6,500 bases of DNA from Methanobacteriota archaeon (lineage in GTDB: Archaea > JACRDV01), in contig JACRDV010000078.1 of assembly GCA_024860865.1 (NCBI GenBank), positions 1 through 6,500 on the forward strand. The letters run 5' to 3'. The notes beneath the pieces are model-generated. The model was not told the origin of the DNA and made no database searches. It was given only the letters and a program-made list of their open reading frames with translations. The position numbers and the translations under genes are program-made. Every line of letters begins with the position of its first letter. Position 1 is the stretch's first letter. This document shows positions 1 through 4,990 of the stretch, one piece after another.

Positions 1-155
1 AAAGCGACTTAGTTGGCAGAAAAAGCCAATTTGTCTGCAATAGAACTTTGATGATAAAAGCTGATAAAGCCTCAAAGAATTTTAGTAAAGAATTTGTAAA
101 AGCTATCAAAAGTCCGAATCAAGAGATAAAGATAATATTGATTGCTGAGAAATGA
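1..155 (+). CDS. DUF371 family protein, 3' end only (gene starts before the window)
   Basis: Reading from base 3 to the TGA at 153-155 gives about 50 residues. They contain GRKSQFVCNRTL followed by IKADKAS and a short alpha/beta tail. In my recollection the archaeal DUF371 family ends with a conserved RKS-(D/Q)-(F/Y)-(V/I)-C-x-RTL block followed by ADKA, and this matches closely. DUF371 proteins are small (roughly 130-150 residues), widespread in Archaea and have no established function, so only about the last third is visible. The frame is open from the window edge, its stop lies 20 bp from the convergent stop of the zinc-ribbon gene at 176, and no other frame here reads as protein-like. The family call rests on motif memory, not a search. 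Confidence 0.72.
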   Translation, partial: SDLVGRKSQFVCNRTLMIKADKASKNFSKEFVKAIKSPNQEIKIILIAEK

Positions 156-175
156 TTGCCGAATTAAAATGAGAA

Positions 176-319
176 TTAGATTTTCGAAGAAGCTTTCTTG
201 AGCTTGAGTGGAAGTACTAAGTAATCTGTAATCTTTCGAGAACAAGTAGGACAAACATAGATAGTTAGGCCGATACCGTTTTGTTCACTCATTGATATAC
301 GACAATCTGGACAATTCAA
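176..319 (-). CDS. 47-residue zinc-ribbon protein
   Basis: A short minus-strand frame encodes two CxxC knuckles, CPDC at residues 3-6 and CPTC at residues 23-26, separated by 16 residues. This is the spacing of a treble-clef or rubredoxin-like zinc ribbon. A basic tail (KLKKASSK) follows. The likely start is TTG at 319, because an in-frame stop lies just upstream at 340-338 and a GAGG Shine-Dalgarno core sits at 337-334, about 14 nt from the TTG. An internal ATG at residue 10 would lose the first knuckle, so I prefer TTG. No family can be named: such mini zinc ribbons occur as RNA polymerase or ribosome accessory proteins and as free-standing nucleic-acid binders. It converges on the DUF371 gene. 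Two complete cysteine pairs in a frame this short are unlikely by chance, although expression is unproven. Confidence 0.62.
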   Translation of the reverse strand: MNCPDCRISMSEQNGIGLTIYVCPTCSRKITDYLVLPLKLKKASSKI

Positions 320-375
320 CTTTTGTTTGATGTCCTCTCAATTTTTTTGTTTTCATTTATTTAAAGTTAAGTTTC

Positions 376-388
376 GGTATAAAAAAGT
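376..388 (-). promoter_or_regulatory. Candidate TATA box for the 47-residue zinc-ribbon gene
   Basis: The minus strand reads CTTTTTTATACC here. A start about 26 nt downstream would give a roughly 35-nt leader carrying the GAGG ribosome site of the gene starting at 319. A second A/T box, CTTTAAATAA at 357-366, is an alternative but would put the transcript start almost on the ribosome site. Confidence 0.3.
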
Positions 389-571
389 TTCTATTTCGAA
401 AATTTTTTATCAACAGCATGAAAAATAAATTTTTTTCTTTATGTTCTGGAAATTCAGAGCTTAGCAAATCATAAAAATTTATTTTGCATCAAGATTAAGG
501 CTAAACTAACACAATTCTAATCCTAACTTTTGGCAAATACTTCTGTGGGAGATTTAAACTATTAGCTTCTT

Positions 572-739
572 CTAAAACTCTAAGCAGGAAGATGCTTTAG
601 AATAGCAATCTTCGCATATTAGTATTGGTTTAAGCATCTCAAAAGCTAATTTCCCAACGTAACCATTAATTCCGCATTGGCAACATTTTACTTCAATATC
701 CTCTTTCCTAGAGCTATCTCGTATCACTAAATATTCCAT
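572..739 (-). CDS. 55-residue cysteine-rich (zinc-ribbon-like) small protein
   Basis: A minus-strand frame from ATG at 739 to TAG at 572-574 encodes a short charged N-terminus, then CCQC (residues 19-22), a GYVGKLAFEMLKP linker and CEDC (residues 42-45), with one further cysteine at 52. CxxC-x19-CxxC is a typical zinc-binding arrangement. The family is not recognised. A TATA-like box (CGTATAAAGG, 751-760) lies only about 16 nt before the ATG. A leaderless start would therefore fit the in-frame GTG at 727 better, giving VIRDSSRKED at the N-terminus; both starts keep all the cysteines. The gene lies 45 bp behind the remnant at 785-889, on the same strand. It is too short for default gene callers but reads as a genuine protein. 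Confidence 0.6.
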   Translation of the reverse strand: MEYLVIRDSSRKEDIEVKCCQCGINGYVGKLAFEMLKPILICEDCYSKASSCLEF

Positions 740-750
740 TAAAAGCAACA

Positions 751-760
751 CCTTTATACG
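751..760 (-). promoter_or_regulatory. TATA-like box before the 55-residue cysteine-rich gene
   Basis: CGTATAAAGG on the minus strand resembles the archaeal TATA element. Its distance of about 28 nt to the in-frame GTG at 727 fits a leaderless transcript. The distance to the ATG at 739 is too short, so either the GTG is the true start or an upstream A/T box (around 775-783, inside the repeat) is used. Confidence 0.35.
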
Positions 761-764
761 GCAC

Positions 765-814
765 GGCTTTGGGACAAAAATAGTTTAGCCTTTCCTCCTC
801 AAGACCCTTTCGTC
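765..814 (-). repeat. 50-bp repeat, copy 1 (inverted relative to copy 2 at 4299-4348)
   Basis: Read on the minus strand, this segment matches 4299-4348 of the plus strand with 3 mismatches in 50. The last 30 bases (765-794) are identical. The first part codes for the C-terminal residues of the remnant at 785-889; the rest, from its stop onward, is non-coding and contains CTATTTTTGTCCC. Similarity ends sharply after AAAGCC. Confidence 0.85.
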
Positions 815-889
815 GGCTGGCATTAAAACTACTCTCCGATCAAAACGTTTATAATTTGTCTCCAAATTTTTCTTCAGTTGTTTATCCAC
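785..889 (-). pseudogene. Remnant or small protein sharing a C-terminal tail with the 4203-4328 remnant
   Basis: From GTG at 889 to TAA at 785-787 the minus strand encodes 34 residues, starting MDKQLKKNLETNY and ending RRVVLMPADERVLRRKG. An in-frame stop lies three codons before the GTG. The last 17 residues align without gaps to REVFLTPGDEKVLKKKG at 4278-4325. Most differences are conservative (R/K, A/G), the pattern expected of homologous proteins under selection. Upstream of this tail the two copies do not align convincingly. The parent family is not recognised. I read this as the 3' remnant of a gene whose front was lost, but an intact 34-residue basic peptide cannot be excluded. Confidence 0.45.
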
Positions 890-1338
890 TTTCTATTAAA
901 TTTAACGGCTTTTTCCTTTTTCTAATCGTTAGTTTTGATTTGGATATTCCAACCAAGGTTCTATCCATACATATTCTTAAGAGAATTATCTTAGCCTTTT
1001 CCCATCTCAAGTAAAAAAATTAACAATAAGTATAAAATTTCACGCTCATGTGAAGAAAGTCGTGGGTAGTTCAAAGTTTGGTCTCCATGTCTTCAGGGCA
1101 TTGGAGTTTTTATTTTAGTAGAAAATATTTACAAACATTGAAAATTGGAAAGGACTTCCAACTTTTGAGCTAAAAGAGATTTGATTTTCCATAGGTTAGA
1201 ACCTTCAATTATCCACAGCAGTTGCCCACAACTTCCTTAACAAGAACAAGAGCGAAATTTTAATAAATTAAATTTCAATAAAAGTTTTGAGTCTTTTTTA
1301 TGTTTTAAATCTAATGTTCAATGTCCATGAAGTTAAAC
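890..1338. other. Long intergenic stretch without a convincing gene
   Basis: No frame on either strand gives a recognisable protein. The longest piece on the plus strand is an open run of about 45 codons, about 980-1120, without a good start or known motif. Two inverted repeats are visible: TTGGAA/TTCCAA (1145-1150 and 1156-1161, 5-nt loop, then CTTTT), a weak terminator-like hairpin, and GAAATTT/AAATTTC (1254-1260 and 1270-1276) upstream of the methyltransferase promoter. Confidence 0.5.
1303..1310 (+). promoter_or_regulatory. Candidate TATA box for the methyltransferase gene
   Basis: TTTTAAAT at this position would start transcription near 1333. That leaves a short leader which contains the GGTGAT ribosome site at 1339-1344. 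A T-run ending in TTTATG just upstream is a weaker alternative. Confidence 0.4.
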
Positions 1339-1348
1339 GGTGATGAAG

Positions 1349-2143
1349 ATGGCGGAAGAAAATAAGGGGAAAAAACCAAACTACGGGTATACTGCAGTGA
1401 AATATTTTGCATATATGGGGGTTATTGGGTTCATCGGATTATGTGTGGCGCTCATCGGAAGCTTTCTGACCCCGCCTTTGAGTACGCTATTGATGCTCAT
1501 TGGGATACCGGTTGCTTTCGTCGGATTTTGGATAGCAGTTTCGTATGTGGTTCTCTATAACTCGCTTTTCAAGAGAGAGGCACAGGAAAAACTATGGGGA
1601 GAAATCACCAAACTCTCCAAGATAAGAGGAGATGAGAAAATTCTAGATGTAGGTTGCGGCATGGGCAGGGCATCAATCCGTTTGGCGAAACAGCTGACTA
1701 CGGGAAAAGTAACGGGCATTGACATTTATGGTGGTGTGAGTGGAACTTCGCCAGAACCCGCACGCAGAAATGCAAAAATCGAGGGAGTTGCTGATAGGGT
1801 GGAATTCAAATACGGCAATGTTTTAGACATTCCCTTCAAAGACAATACATTTGATGTTGTAAATGCGAGTTCGGTTCTGCACGAAATACATGGGCTTGAA
1901 AATCAACAAAAGGCCATGCAGGAAATTTACCGTGTGCTGAAGCCTGGTGGAAAATTCGTCACGCTTGAAATTCTGAGGGCACCAAAACTTTTCTTCCTGA
2001 TGCTCTTTTTCGGCTTCGTATGGAGTCCAAAAGAGCACTGGACAAACCTCATAAAGCAGACAGGGTTGGAAAATCTAAGGGCATTTGTGCTCAAAGCCTT
2101 GCCTGATATAGGAATATTTGTGGCTGAAAAACCTCGAAAGTGA
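1349..2143 (+). CDS. Membrane-anchored class I SAM-dependent methyltransferase
   Basis: This 264-residue protein combines two predicted N-terminal membrane helices (about residues 20-40 and 45-70) with a UbiE/Methyltransf_11-type catalytic domain. Visible motifs are ILDVGCGMGR (motif I, SAM binding, about 98-107), GIDIY (acidic residue binding the ribose, about 123-127), GNVLDIPF then FDVVNASSVLHEI (motifs II-III, about 156-180) and RVLKPGG (about 195-201). A further hydrophobic stretch, LFFLMLFFGFVW, lies near 214-225. The substrate cannot be told from sequence; a lipid or quinone-like molecule at the membrane is a guess from the anchor. I chose ATG 1349 because GGTGAT at 1339-1344 is a good Shine-Dalgarno at the right distance; GTG 1340 and ATG 1343 are in frame and add three or two residues. 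It stands alone, convergent with tRNA-Leu. Its GC content is visibly higher than that of all neighbours, suggesting recent acquisition. Confidence 0.88.
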   Translation: MAEENKGKKPNYGYTAVKYFAYMGVIGFIGLCVALIGSFLTPPLSTLLMLIGIPVAFVGFWIAVSYVVLYNSLFKREAQEKLWGEITKLSKIRGDEKILDVGCGMGRASIRLAKQLTTGKVTGIDIYGGVSGTSPEPARRNAKIEGVADRVEFKYGNVLDIPFKDNTFDVVNASSVLHEIHGLENQQKAMQEIYRVLKPGGKFVTLEILRAPKLFFLMLFFGFVWSPKEHWTNLIKQTGLENLRAFVLKALPDIGIFVAEKPRK

Positions 2144-2311
2144 CTAATTCTAGCTTTGGTCGTGCTGAGATTGGGGGATCCTAGAATGCTAAGGAGAGAT
2201 ATGAAAATCCCCTTTGCCTAAACCTCCACTTTTATCAAATGCGCCAGCAATTTTTAATCTATGGTGCGGAGGAGAGGATTTGAACCCCTGTAGGGCCTAC
2301 GCCCATGGGAT

Positions 2312-2323
2312 ATCCCACAAAGC
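2312..2323 (-). other. tRNA-Leu intron at canonical position 37/38 (12 nt)
   Basis: The central 4-bp helix forms between exon CTCA (positions 32-35) and intron TGGG, with one G-U pair. The bulges are AG|G on the 5' side and AU|A on the 3' side, each cut after its second base. The outer helix is the anticodon stem TGGGA/TCCCA. This is the standard archaeal splicing motif. At 12 nt the intron is near the lower size limit, leaving only a C-G pair and a UUU loop at its tip. Confidence 0.72.
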
Positions 2324-2330
2324 CTTGAGT

Positions 2331-2360
2331 TTAATGCCAGTCAGAATAACTGAACTTGGT
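2331..2360 (-). other. Second tRNA-Leu intron, apparent position 30/31 (30 nt)
   Basis: The central helix forms between exon GGUG and intron CAUU (two Watson-Crick and two G-U pairs). The bulges are GG|A and AA|A. The intron itself is closed by CCA/UGG and continues as UCAG/CUGA around a UUAUU loop. The exon-side helix is weak, as in relaxed motifs at non-canonical positions. Shifts by one or two bases (31/32, 32/33) give the same mature tRNA but do not fold as well. Confidence 0.6.
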
Positions 2361-2393
2361 CCCACCCATTTAACCAGGCTCTGGCACCTCCGC

Positions 2394-2408
2394 GCAATTA
2401 ATAATTGC
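2394..2408. repeat. Perfect 15-bp palindrome abutting the tRNA-Leu 5' end
   Basis: GCAATTA and TAATTGC flank a single central base, immediately before the first tRNA base and inside its leader. It may be chance in AT-rich DNA, or it may mark transcript start or leader processing. Confidence 0.4.
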
Positions 2409-2416
2409 TTTTTGAA

Positions 2417-2424
2417 ATTTAAAT
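2417..2424 (-). promoter_or_regulatory. TATA box of tRNA-Leu
   Basis: The box ATTTAAAT is centred about 27 nt upstream of the tRNA 5' end at 2393, the standard archaeal spacing for a transcript starting at or next to the mature 5' end. The context (TATTATTTAAATTTC) is otherwise fully AT. Confidence 0.6.
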
Positions 2425-2438
2425 AATATCCTCATCTT

Positions 2439-2471
2439 AAAAATGCAGAAATTGACTAATCGTGCATTTTT
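2439..2471. repeat. 9-bp perfect inverted repeat in the intergenic region
   Basis: AAAAATGCA (2439-2447) and TGCATTTTT (2463-2471) are exact reverse complements separated by 15 nt. They lie between the tRNA-Leu promoter and the secretion ATPase gene, which are transcribed divergently. They could be a two-half-site operator (half-site centres about two helical turns apart) or a hairpin. Confidence 0.45.
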
Positions 2472-2630
2472 CATATAACTGAAATATTCGTTTCCAGAAG
2501 GTCATATCGTAATTTACAGTTCTCGCCAATGTTCTAAATTGAAAGAATTCACTCTTAGTTTCTAAAACGTATGACTCCAGTATGACGAAAGTAATTTGAT
2601 TGAGAAAATCCAATTAACAATGGGATCATC

Positions 2631-4100
2631 TTGGAAGAAGTTAAATTATTAGATAACTATAGTAACGTTAGGATTTATCGAAAAGGAATCGACTTAGTTC
2701 CGACCTATGAGGTAGATGTGCCTAAATTTAGCGATGATGATGAACGCATTATAAACTTGATTTTAGAGAAAGCTGCTGCTGAAATTCAAATTGATCCATA
2801 TTGCATTAACAGCTTTAGAACTAGAAAAGAAATTTTTAGGAATCAAGTGAATAAGCTCATAGATTCAATGGGAATTTATTTTTCAAACGATGGTGAACTT
2901 AAAAAAGCAACAGCAGAGCGCGTAGTTCAGAAAATGGTAGGTTATGGCTTGATTGACTTTTTGCTTGAAGACGATAACCTTGAAGACATTATGGTAGTTG
3001 GACCTAATGTTCCTGTGTATATTTACCATAGGGTTCATGGGATGTGCCGGACAAATTTAGTTTTTAAATCTAATCGCGATCTTTCAGCTATTTGCGAGAA
3101 AATTGCACGCGAAGTTAATGGACATCTAGATTTTGCATCACCAACTCTAGAAGCGCACCTTGCAGACGGCAGCCGAGCAACTGTAGTTATTCCTCCTTTA
3201 ACTCGCTACACTCAGATTTCTATCCGGAAATTTTTGAAAAGCCCTTATTCAATTGTTGATTTGATAGAACGAAACACTCTTGATTCAGAAACAGCAGCTC
3301 TTCTTTGGATTGTAACAGAATTCGGTCGCAACTGCATTATAATCGGTGCGCCAGCTGCTGGCAAAACTACTTTGATGTCTATTTTAGCTTCCTTCATCCC
3401 AAAGCTAGAACACGTTGTTACAATAGAGGATACCTCTGAGCTAAAATTGCCTCATGAGAACTGGGTTCCTCTCTACACCCGCCCACCAAACATTGAAGGC
3501 AAAGGTGAAGTAAAGGCAGATCACTTGCTTTCAATTACTCTTCGGATGCGCCCAGATCGAATTCTTATTGGAGAAATTCGAGAAGAAGAGACGCGAATGC
3601 TTTTTGCTGCAATGAATGCGGGACAAATTTCAGGTTGTTTTGGAACAATGCATGCTCGCAGCTCTAACGAAGTTATCCCCCGTCTAATTGGTCCTCCTAT
3701 GAATGTCGAGAAAGGCATGATTAGAGCCCTAGATTTGATAATCTCGTTAGAAAAGATTCACAATATTGAAAAAGGTATTGAAGTTCGCAAAGTTTTTGAA
3801 GTTAGTGAAGTAACGCCTGAAAAAGATGGATTTGAAATAAAAACATTATGCGAATACGATGCGAAAAACAATTCTTTCCATCTGCATACTAATAAGCTAG
3901 CTTCCTCAAAAATATTGCATGAAATAATACATCAGAATGGATTGAGCTCAAATTATATCCAAAACGAGCTCAAAAATCGAAAAAAGATTTTAGAATATTT
4001 ACAGAGAAATCACATTAGAGATTTTCAAAAAGTTTACGAAATTATTCAAGCTTATTATGCCGACCCAAAAAAGGTAATTGAAGCAGTAATTTCAAGATAA
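2631..4100 (+). CDS. Archaeal type II/IV secretion system ATPase (TadA/GspE/VirB11-like)
   Basis: This 489-residue cytoplasmic ATPase belongs to the family that powers archaeal pili, archaella and Tad-type systems by remodelling a membrane platform protein. Visible motifs are Walker A GAPAAGKT (239-246), the Asp box VTIEDTSE (263-270), atypical Walker B RILIGEIR (310-317) and the His box GCFGTMHAR (335-343), preceded by an N-terminal domain with the typical LEDIMV segment (117-122). All catalytic motifs are intact and the length is normal for the family. The start is TTG 2631, since the frame closes 30 nt upstream at a TGA (2601-2603) and offers no ATG or GTG; the ATG at 2620 is out of frame. 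The usual next gene, a TadC/FlaJ-like membrane protein, is absent, as are pilins, so the partner must be elsewhere or lost. Pilus, archaellum and secretion roles cannot be separated; the missing archaellum genes argue against FlaI. Confidence 0.9.
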   Translation: MEEVKLLDNYSNVRIYRKGIDLVPTYEVDVPKFSDDDERIINLILEKAAAEIQIDPYCINSFRTRKEIFRNQVNKLIDSMGIYFSNDGELKKATAERVVQKMVGYGLIDFLLEDDNLEDIMVVGPNVPVYIYHRVHGMCRTNLVFKSNRDLSAICEKIAREVNGHLDFASPTLEAHLADGSRATVVIPPLTRYTQISIRKFLKSPYSIVDLIERNTLDSETAALLWIVTEFGRNCIIIGAPAAGKTTLMSILASFIPKLEHVVTIEDTSELKLPHENWVPLYTRPPNIEGKGEVKADHLLSITLRMRPDRILIGEIREEETRMLFAAMNAGQISGCFGTMHARSSNEVIPRLIGPPMNVEKGMIRALDLIISLEKIHNIEKGIEVRKVFEVSEVTPEKDGFEIKTLCEYDAKNNSFHLHTNKLASSKILHEIIHQNGLSSNYIQNELKNRKKILEYLQRNHIRDFQKVYEIIQAYYADPKKVIEAVISR

Positions 4101-4202
4101 GACGCATAAACATCCAATATCCTCAATTAAACCAAATTCTTGGGCCATCTCGCAATGTTTGTTATCATCTATATGGTGGAAAACTATACTTCTTGGTAAT
4201 GA

Positions 4203-4328
4203 ACAAATGGTCACGAGAAAGATGCTGGGAAAGTGATCGATTTTTTAAAAGAGTTCAGTGCAGAAGTGCATGTCAGAGAAGTGTTTCTAACGCCGGGTGA
4301 CGAAAAGGTCTTGAAGAAGAAAGGCTAA
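4203..4328 (+). pseudogene. Gene remnant with a conserved C-terminal tail (second copy)
   Basis: The plus-strand frame opens after two stops (4197-4202) and ends at TAA 4326-4328. It encodes 41 residues including VIDFLKEFSAEVHV, then REVFLTPGDEKVLKKKG. The tail is homologous to that of the minus-strand remnant at 785-889. The first usable start is GTG 4233, which would give 31 residues. No promoter or good ribosome site is seen before it. Shifting one frame back near 4230 would extend the reading to VTRKMLGK, consistent with a frameshift in a decaying gene. The parent family is not recognised. Position just before an antitoxin-like gene and a PIN stub suggests debris of accessory genes. Confidence 0.45.
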
Positions 4329-4348
4329 ACTATTTTTGTCCCAAAGCC
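4299..4348 (+). repeat. 50-bp repeat, copy 2
   Basis: This copy matches the minus strand of 765-814 with 3 mismatches, all in the coding part. The 30 bases at 4319-4348, mostly downstream of the stop codon, are identical. After AAAGCC the two loci diverge into different promoters and different small genes. Confidence 0.85.
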
Positions 4349-4362
4349 TTCCAGAGTGATAC

Positions 4363-4370
4363 CTTTAAAT
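4363..4370 (+). promoter_or_regulatory. TATA box of the antitoxin-like gene
   Basis: The box CTTTAAAT is centred about 24 nt before the ATG at 4390. There is no ribosome site in between, which fits a leaderless transcript as is common in Archaea. Confidence 0.55.
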
Positions 4371-4389
4371 GTTTTGAAGTTTAATTAAC

Positions 4390-4608
4390 ATGGCTATAAA
4401 GGAAAACTATTTGCAGCAAAGAATTACAGCTATGGAAACCGAGCTTCAGTTACTTAAGAGAAGGGTAGCTATGCCTACGCCATCTAAAGAAGAGATAAAA
4501 AAAAGAATTAGAGAATACAGAAGCCTAGTGAAGGAGATTTCCAAGTCTTTAAAGGTTGGGGAAGACCCAGATACATACATTGCCAAGCTAAGAGCCAAGG
4601 AGTATTAG
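4390..4608 (+). CDS. Small antitoxin-like protein, VapB-type (72 aa)
   Basis: The 72-residue product has an N-terminal coiled-coil segment (YLQQRITAMETELQLLKRR, about 7-25), a linker with PTPSKEE (about 29-35) and a charged helical region ending IAKLRAKEY. This layout, an N-terminal dimerising helix and a C-terminus ending near an LR motif, is typical of short archaeal antitoxins encoded directly before a PIN-domain toxin. The downstream sequence supports this: AAGGAG within its last codons places a ribosome site for an ATG immediately after its stop, and the frame there begins MKLVLDT, a classic PIN start. ATG 4390 fits the TATA box at 4363-4370 as a leaderless start. It may be an orphan antitoxin, because the toxin frame is broken. 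I cannot name the exact antitoxin family; a structural coiled-coil protein is the alternative. Confidence 0.68.
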   Translation: MAIKENYLQQRITAMETELQLLKRRVAMPTPSKEEIKKRIREYRSLVKEISKSLKVGEDPDTYIAKLRAKEY

Positions 4609-4677
4609 ATGAAGCTTGTTCTTGATACCTTAAAGGCATATAATTTTTTAAGTGATATCTATGGAAGCTATGGTTGA
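4609..4677 (+). pseudogene. PIN-domain toxin (VapC-like) stub, 22 codons
   Basis: ATG 4609 follows the antitoxin stop with no gap and has an AAGGAG ribosome site at 4597-4602. It encodes MKLVLDT, the usual first beta strand and first catalytic aspartate of PIN ribonucleases, then 15 unrelated residues before TGA at 4675-4677. A full PIN toxin is about 130-140 residues, so nearly all of it is gone. The DUF5678 gene starts inside the stub, which suggests a deletion or rearrangement joined the toxin start to another gene's promoter. Seven matching residues are little evidence alone; the ribosome site and position after an antitoxin-like gene make it plausible. Confidence 0.5.
4637..4646 (+). promoter_or_regulatory. 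Candidate TATA box of the DUF5678 gene
   Basis: CATATAATT in this AT-rich stretch is centred about 20 nt before ATG 4661 and 29 nt before ATG 4670. The spacing fits a leaderless start at 4670 best, but a short-leader or 4661 start is possible. Confidence 0.4.
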
Positions 4678-4906
4678 AACCCTTAGTAAATATCAAGGGA
4701 ATGCTACGTGGATCAGCCAGCACTATAGCGATTTGAAGAAGAAATACAAGGACGAGTGGGTTGCAGTCTCGAATGCAAGAGTTATTGACCATGATAAAGA
4801 TTTGTCCTCATTAGTTGATAGGTTGGAGAAAAAATATCCAAAATTGTACAACCAAATAGCTGTGGAATATATTGCTAGAAAAGAGATAGATCTTATTCTG
4901 GGCTGA
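4661..4906 (+). CDS. DUF5678 domain protein
   Basis: About 81 residues. The segment YKDEWVAVSNARVIDHDKDL, followed by a helix LVDRLEKKYP and a final strand, matches the DUF5678 pattern as I remember it: a strand with WVAV, a turn, a strand with a conserved V-I or V-V, then D-L-x-x-L helices. DUF5678 is a small domain of unknown function common in Archaea and some bacteria, often encoded next to toxin-antitoxin or protease-like genes. GTG 4652, ATG 4661 and ATG 4670 are all in frame; I give 4661, but the TATA box spacing slightly favours 4670 (MVETLSKYQG). It sits 52 bp after the antitoxin-like gene on the same strand and overlaps the toxin stub in another frame. A role as a partner of the antitoxin is conjecture. 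Confidence 0.72.
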   Translation: MEAMVETLSKYQGNATWISQHYSDLKKKYKDEWVAVSNARVIDHDKDLSSLVDRLEKKYPKLYNQIAVEYIARKEIDLILG

Positions 4907-4943
4907 CTAAGTTGGTGAAAACTTCAGAATCTAAAGCGAATAT

Positions 4944-4959
4944 AGCCTCTGAGTAGGCT
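4944..4959. terminator. Small hairpin between the convergent DUF5678 and tRNA-Thr genes
   Basis: AGCCT and AGGCT form a 5-bp stem with a 6-nt loop. On the plus strand it is followed by TAAAAATC rather than a T-run. It could help end either transcript, but the evidence is only its position. Confidence 0.25.
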
Positions 4960-4990
4960 TAAAAATCACAAGAGTTTGAAGTCCTGTGGG

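Larger units (their letters stand above)
2262..2393 (-). tRNA. tRNA-Leu(CAA) with two apparent introns
   Basis: The minus strand folds as a complete class II tRNA: acceptor GCGGAGG/CCTCCGC, D-stem CCA/TGG with loop GAGCCTGGTTAAA, anticodon stem TGGGA/TCCCA, a long variable arm with GGGC/GCCC stem, T-arm AGGGG-TTCAAAT-CCTCT, discriminator A, and an encoded CCA at 2262-2264. The class II arm and discriminator A fit leucine. The raw anticodon region is 42 nt too long. Removing a 12-nt piece (2312-2323) after position 37 and a 30-nt piece (2331-2360) between positions 30 and 31 gives a normal loop CTCAAGA, anticodon CAA (2325-2327), with U33 and G37. Both removed pieces sit in bulge-helix-bulge folds (see the intron entries). 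Without splicing no acceptable loop with U33 exists. G37 makes the mature tRNA a likely Trm5 substrate. The 30/31 boundary is an inference from folding. Confidence 0.88.

Noticed and set aside
72-254. 60-codon minus-strand frame
   Set aside because: It is a shifted-frame shadow of the zinc-ribbon gene at 176-319; it lacks motifs, while the other frame has two CxxC pairs.
497-508. Third match (12 bp, AAGGCTAAACTA) to the repeat core
   Set aside because: It is too short, without the flanking CTATTTTTG part; expected by chance in this composition.
1203-1253. Minus-strand 16-codon frame ending VKEVVGNCCG
   Set aside because: It is protein-like in sound only; far too short and without a start codon.
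2147-2187. ATTCTAG/CTAGAAT inverted repeat after the methyltransferase stop
   Set aside because: Only 7 bp with a 27-nt loop and no T-run; not convincing as a terminator.
2189-2219. AAGGAG followed by ATG and a 6-codon frame (MKIPFA)
   Set aside because: A good ribosome site but no gene behind it; too short to support, perhaps a relic.
2214-2426. 70-codon plus-strand frame
   Set aside because: It lies across the tRNA-Leu gene and its promoter on the opposite strand; its composition is that of the tRNA complement.
4092-4214. Minus-strand 40-codon frame overlapping the end of the ATPase gene (reads IDDNKHCEMAQEFG)
   Set aside because: It looks somewhat protein-like and has a GTG start, but has no promoter, ribosome site or recognisable family, and overlaps the ATPase stop.
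4508-4792. 94-codon minus-strand frame
   Set aside because: It is antisense to the antitoxin-like and DUF5678 genes, both of which have recognisable features; this frame has none.
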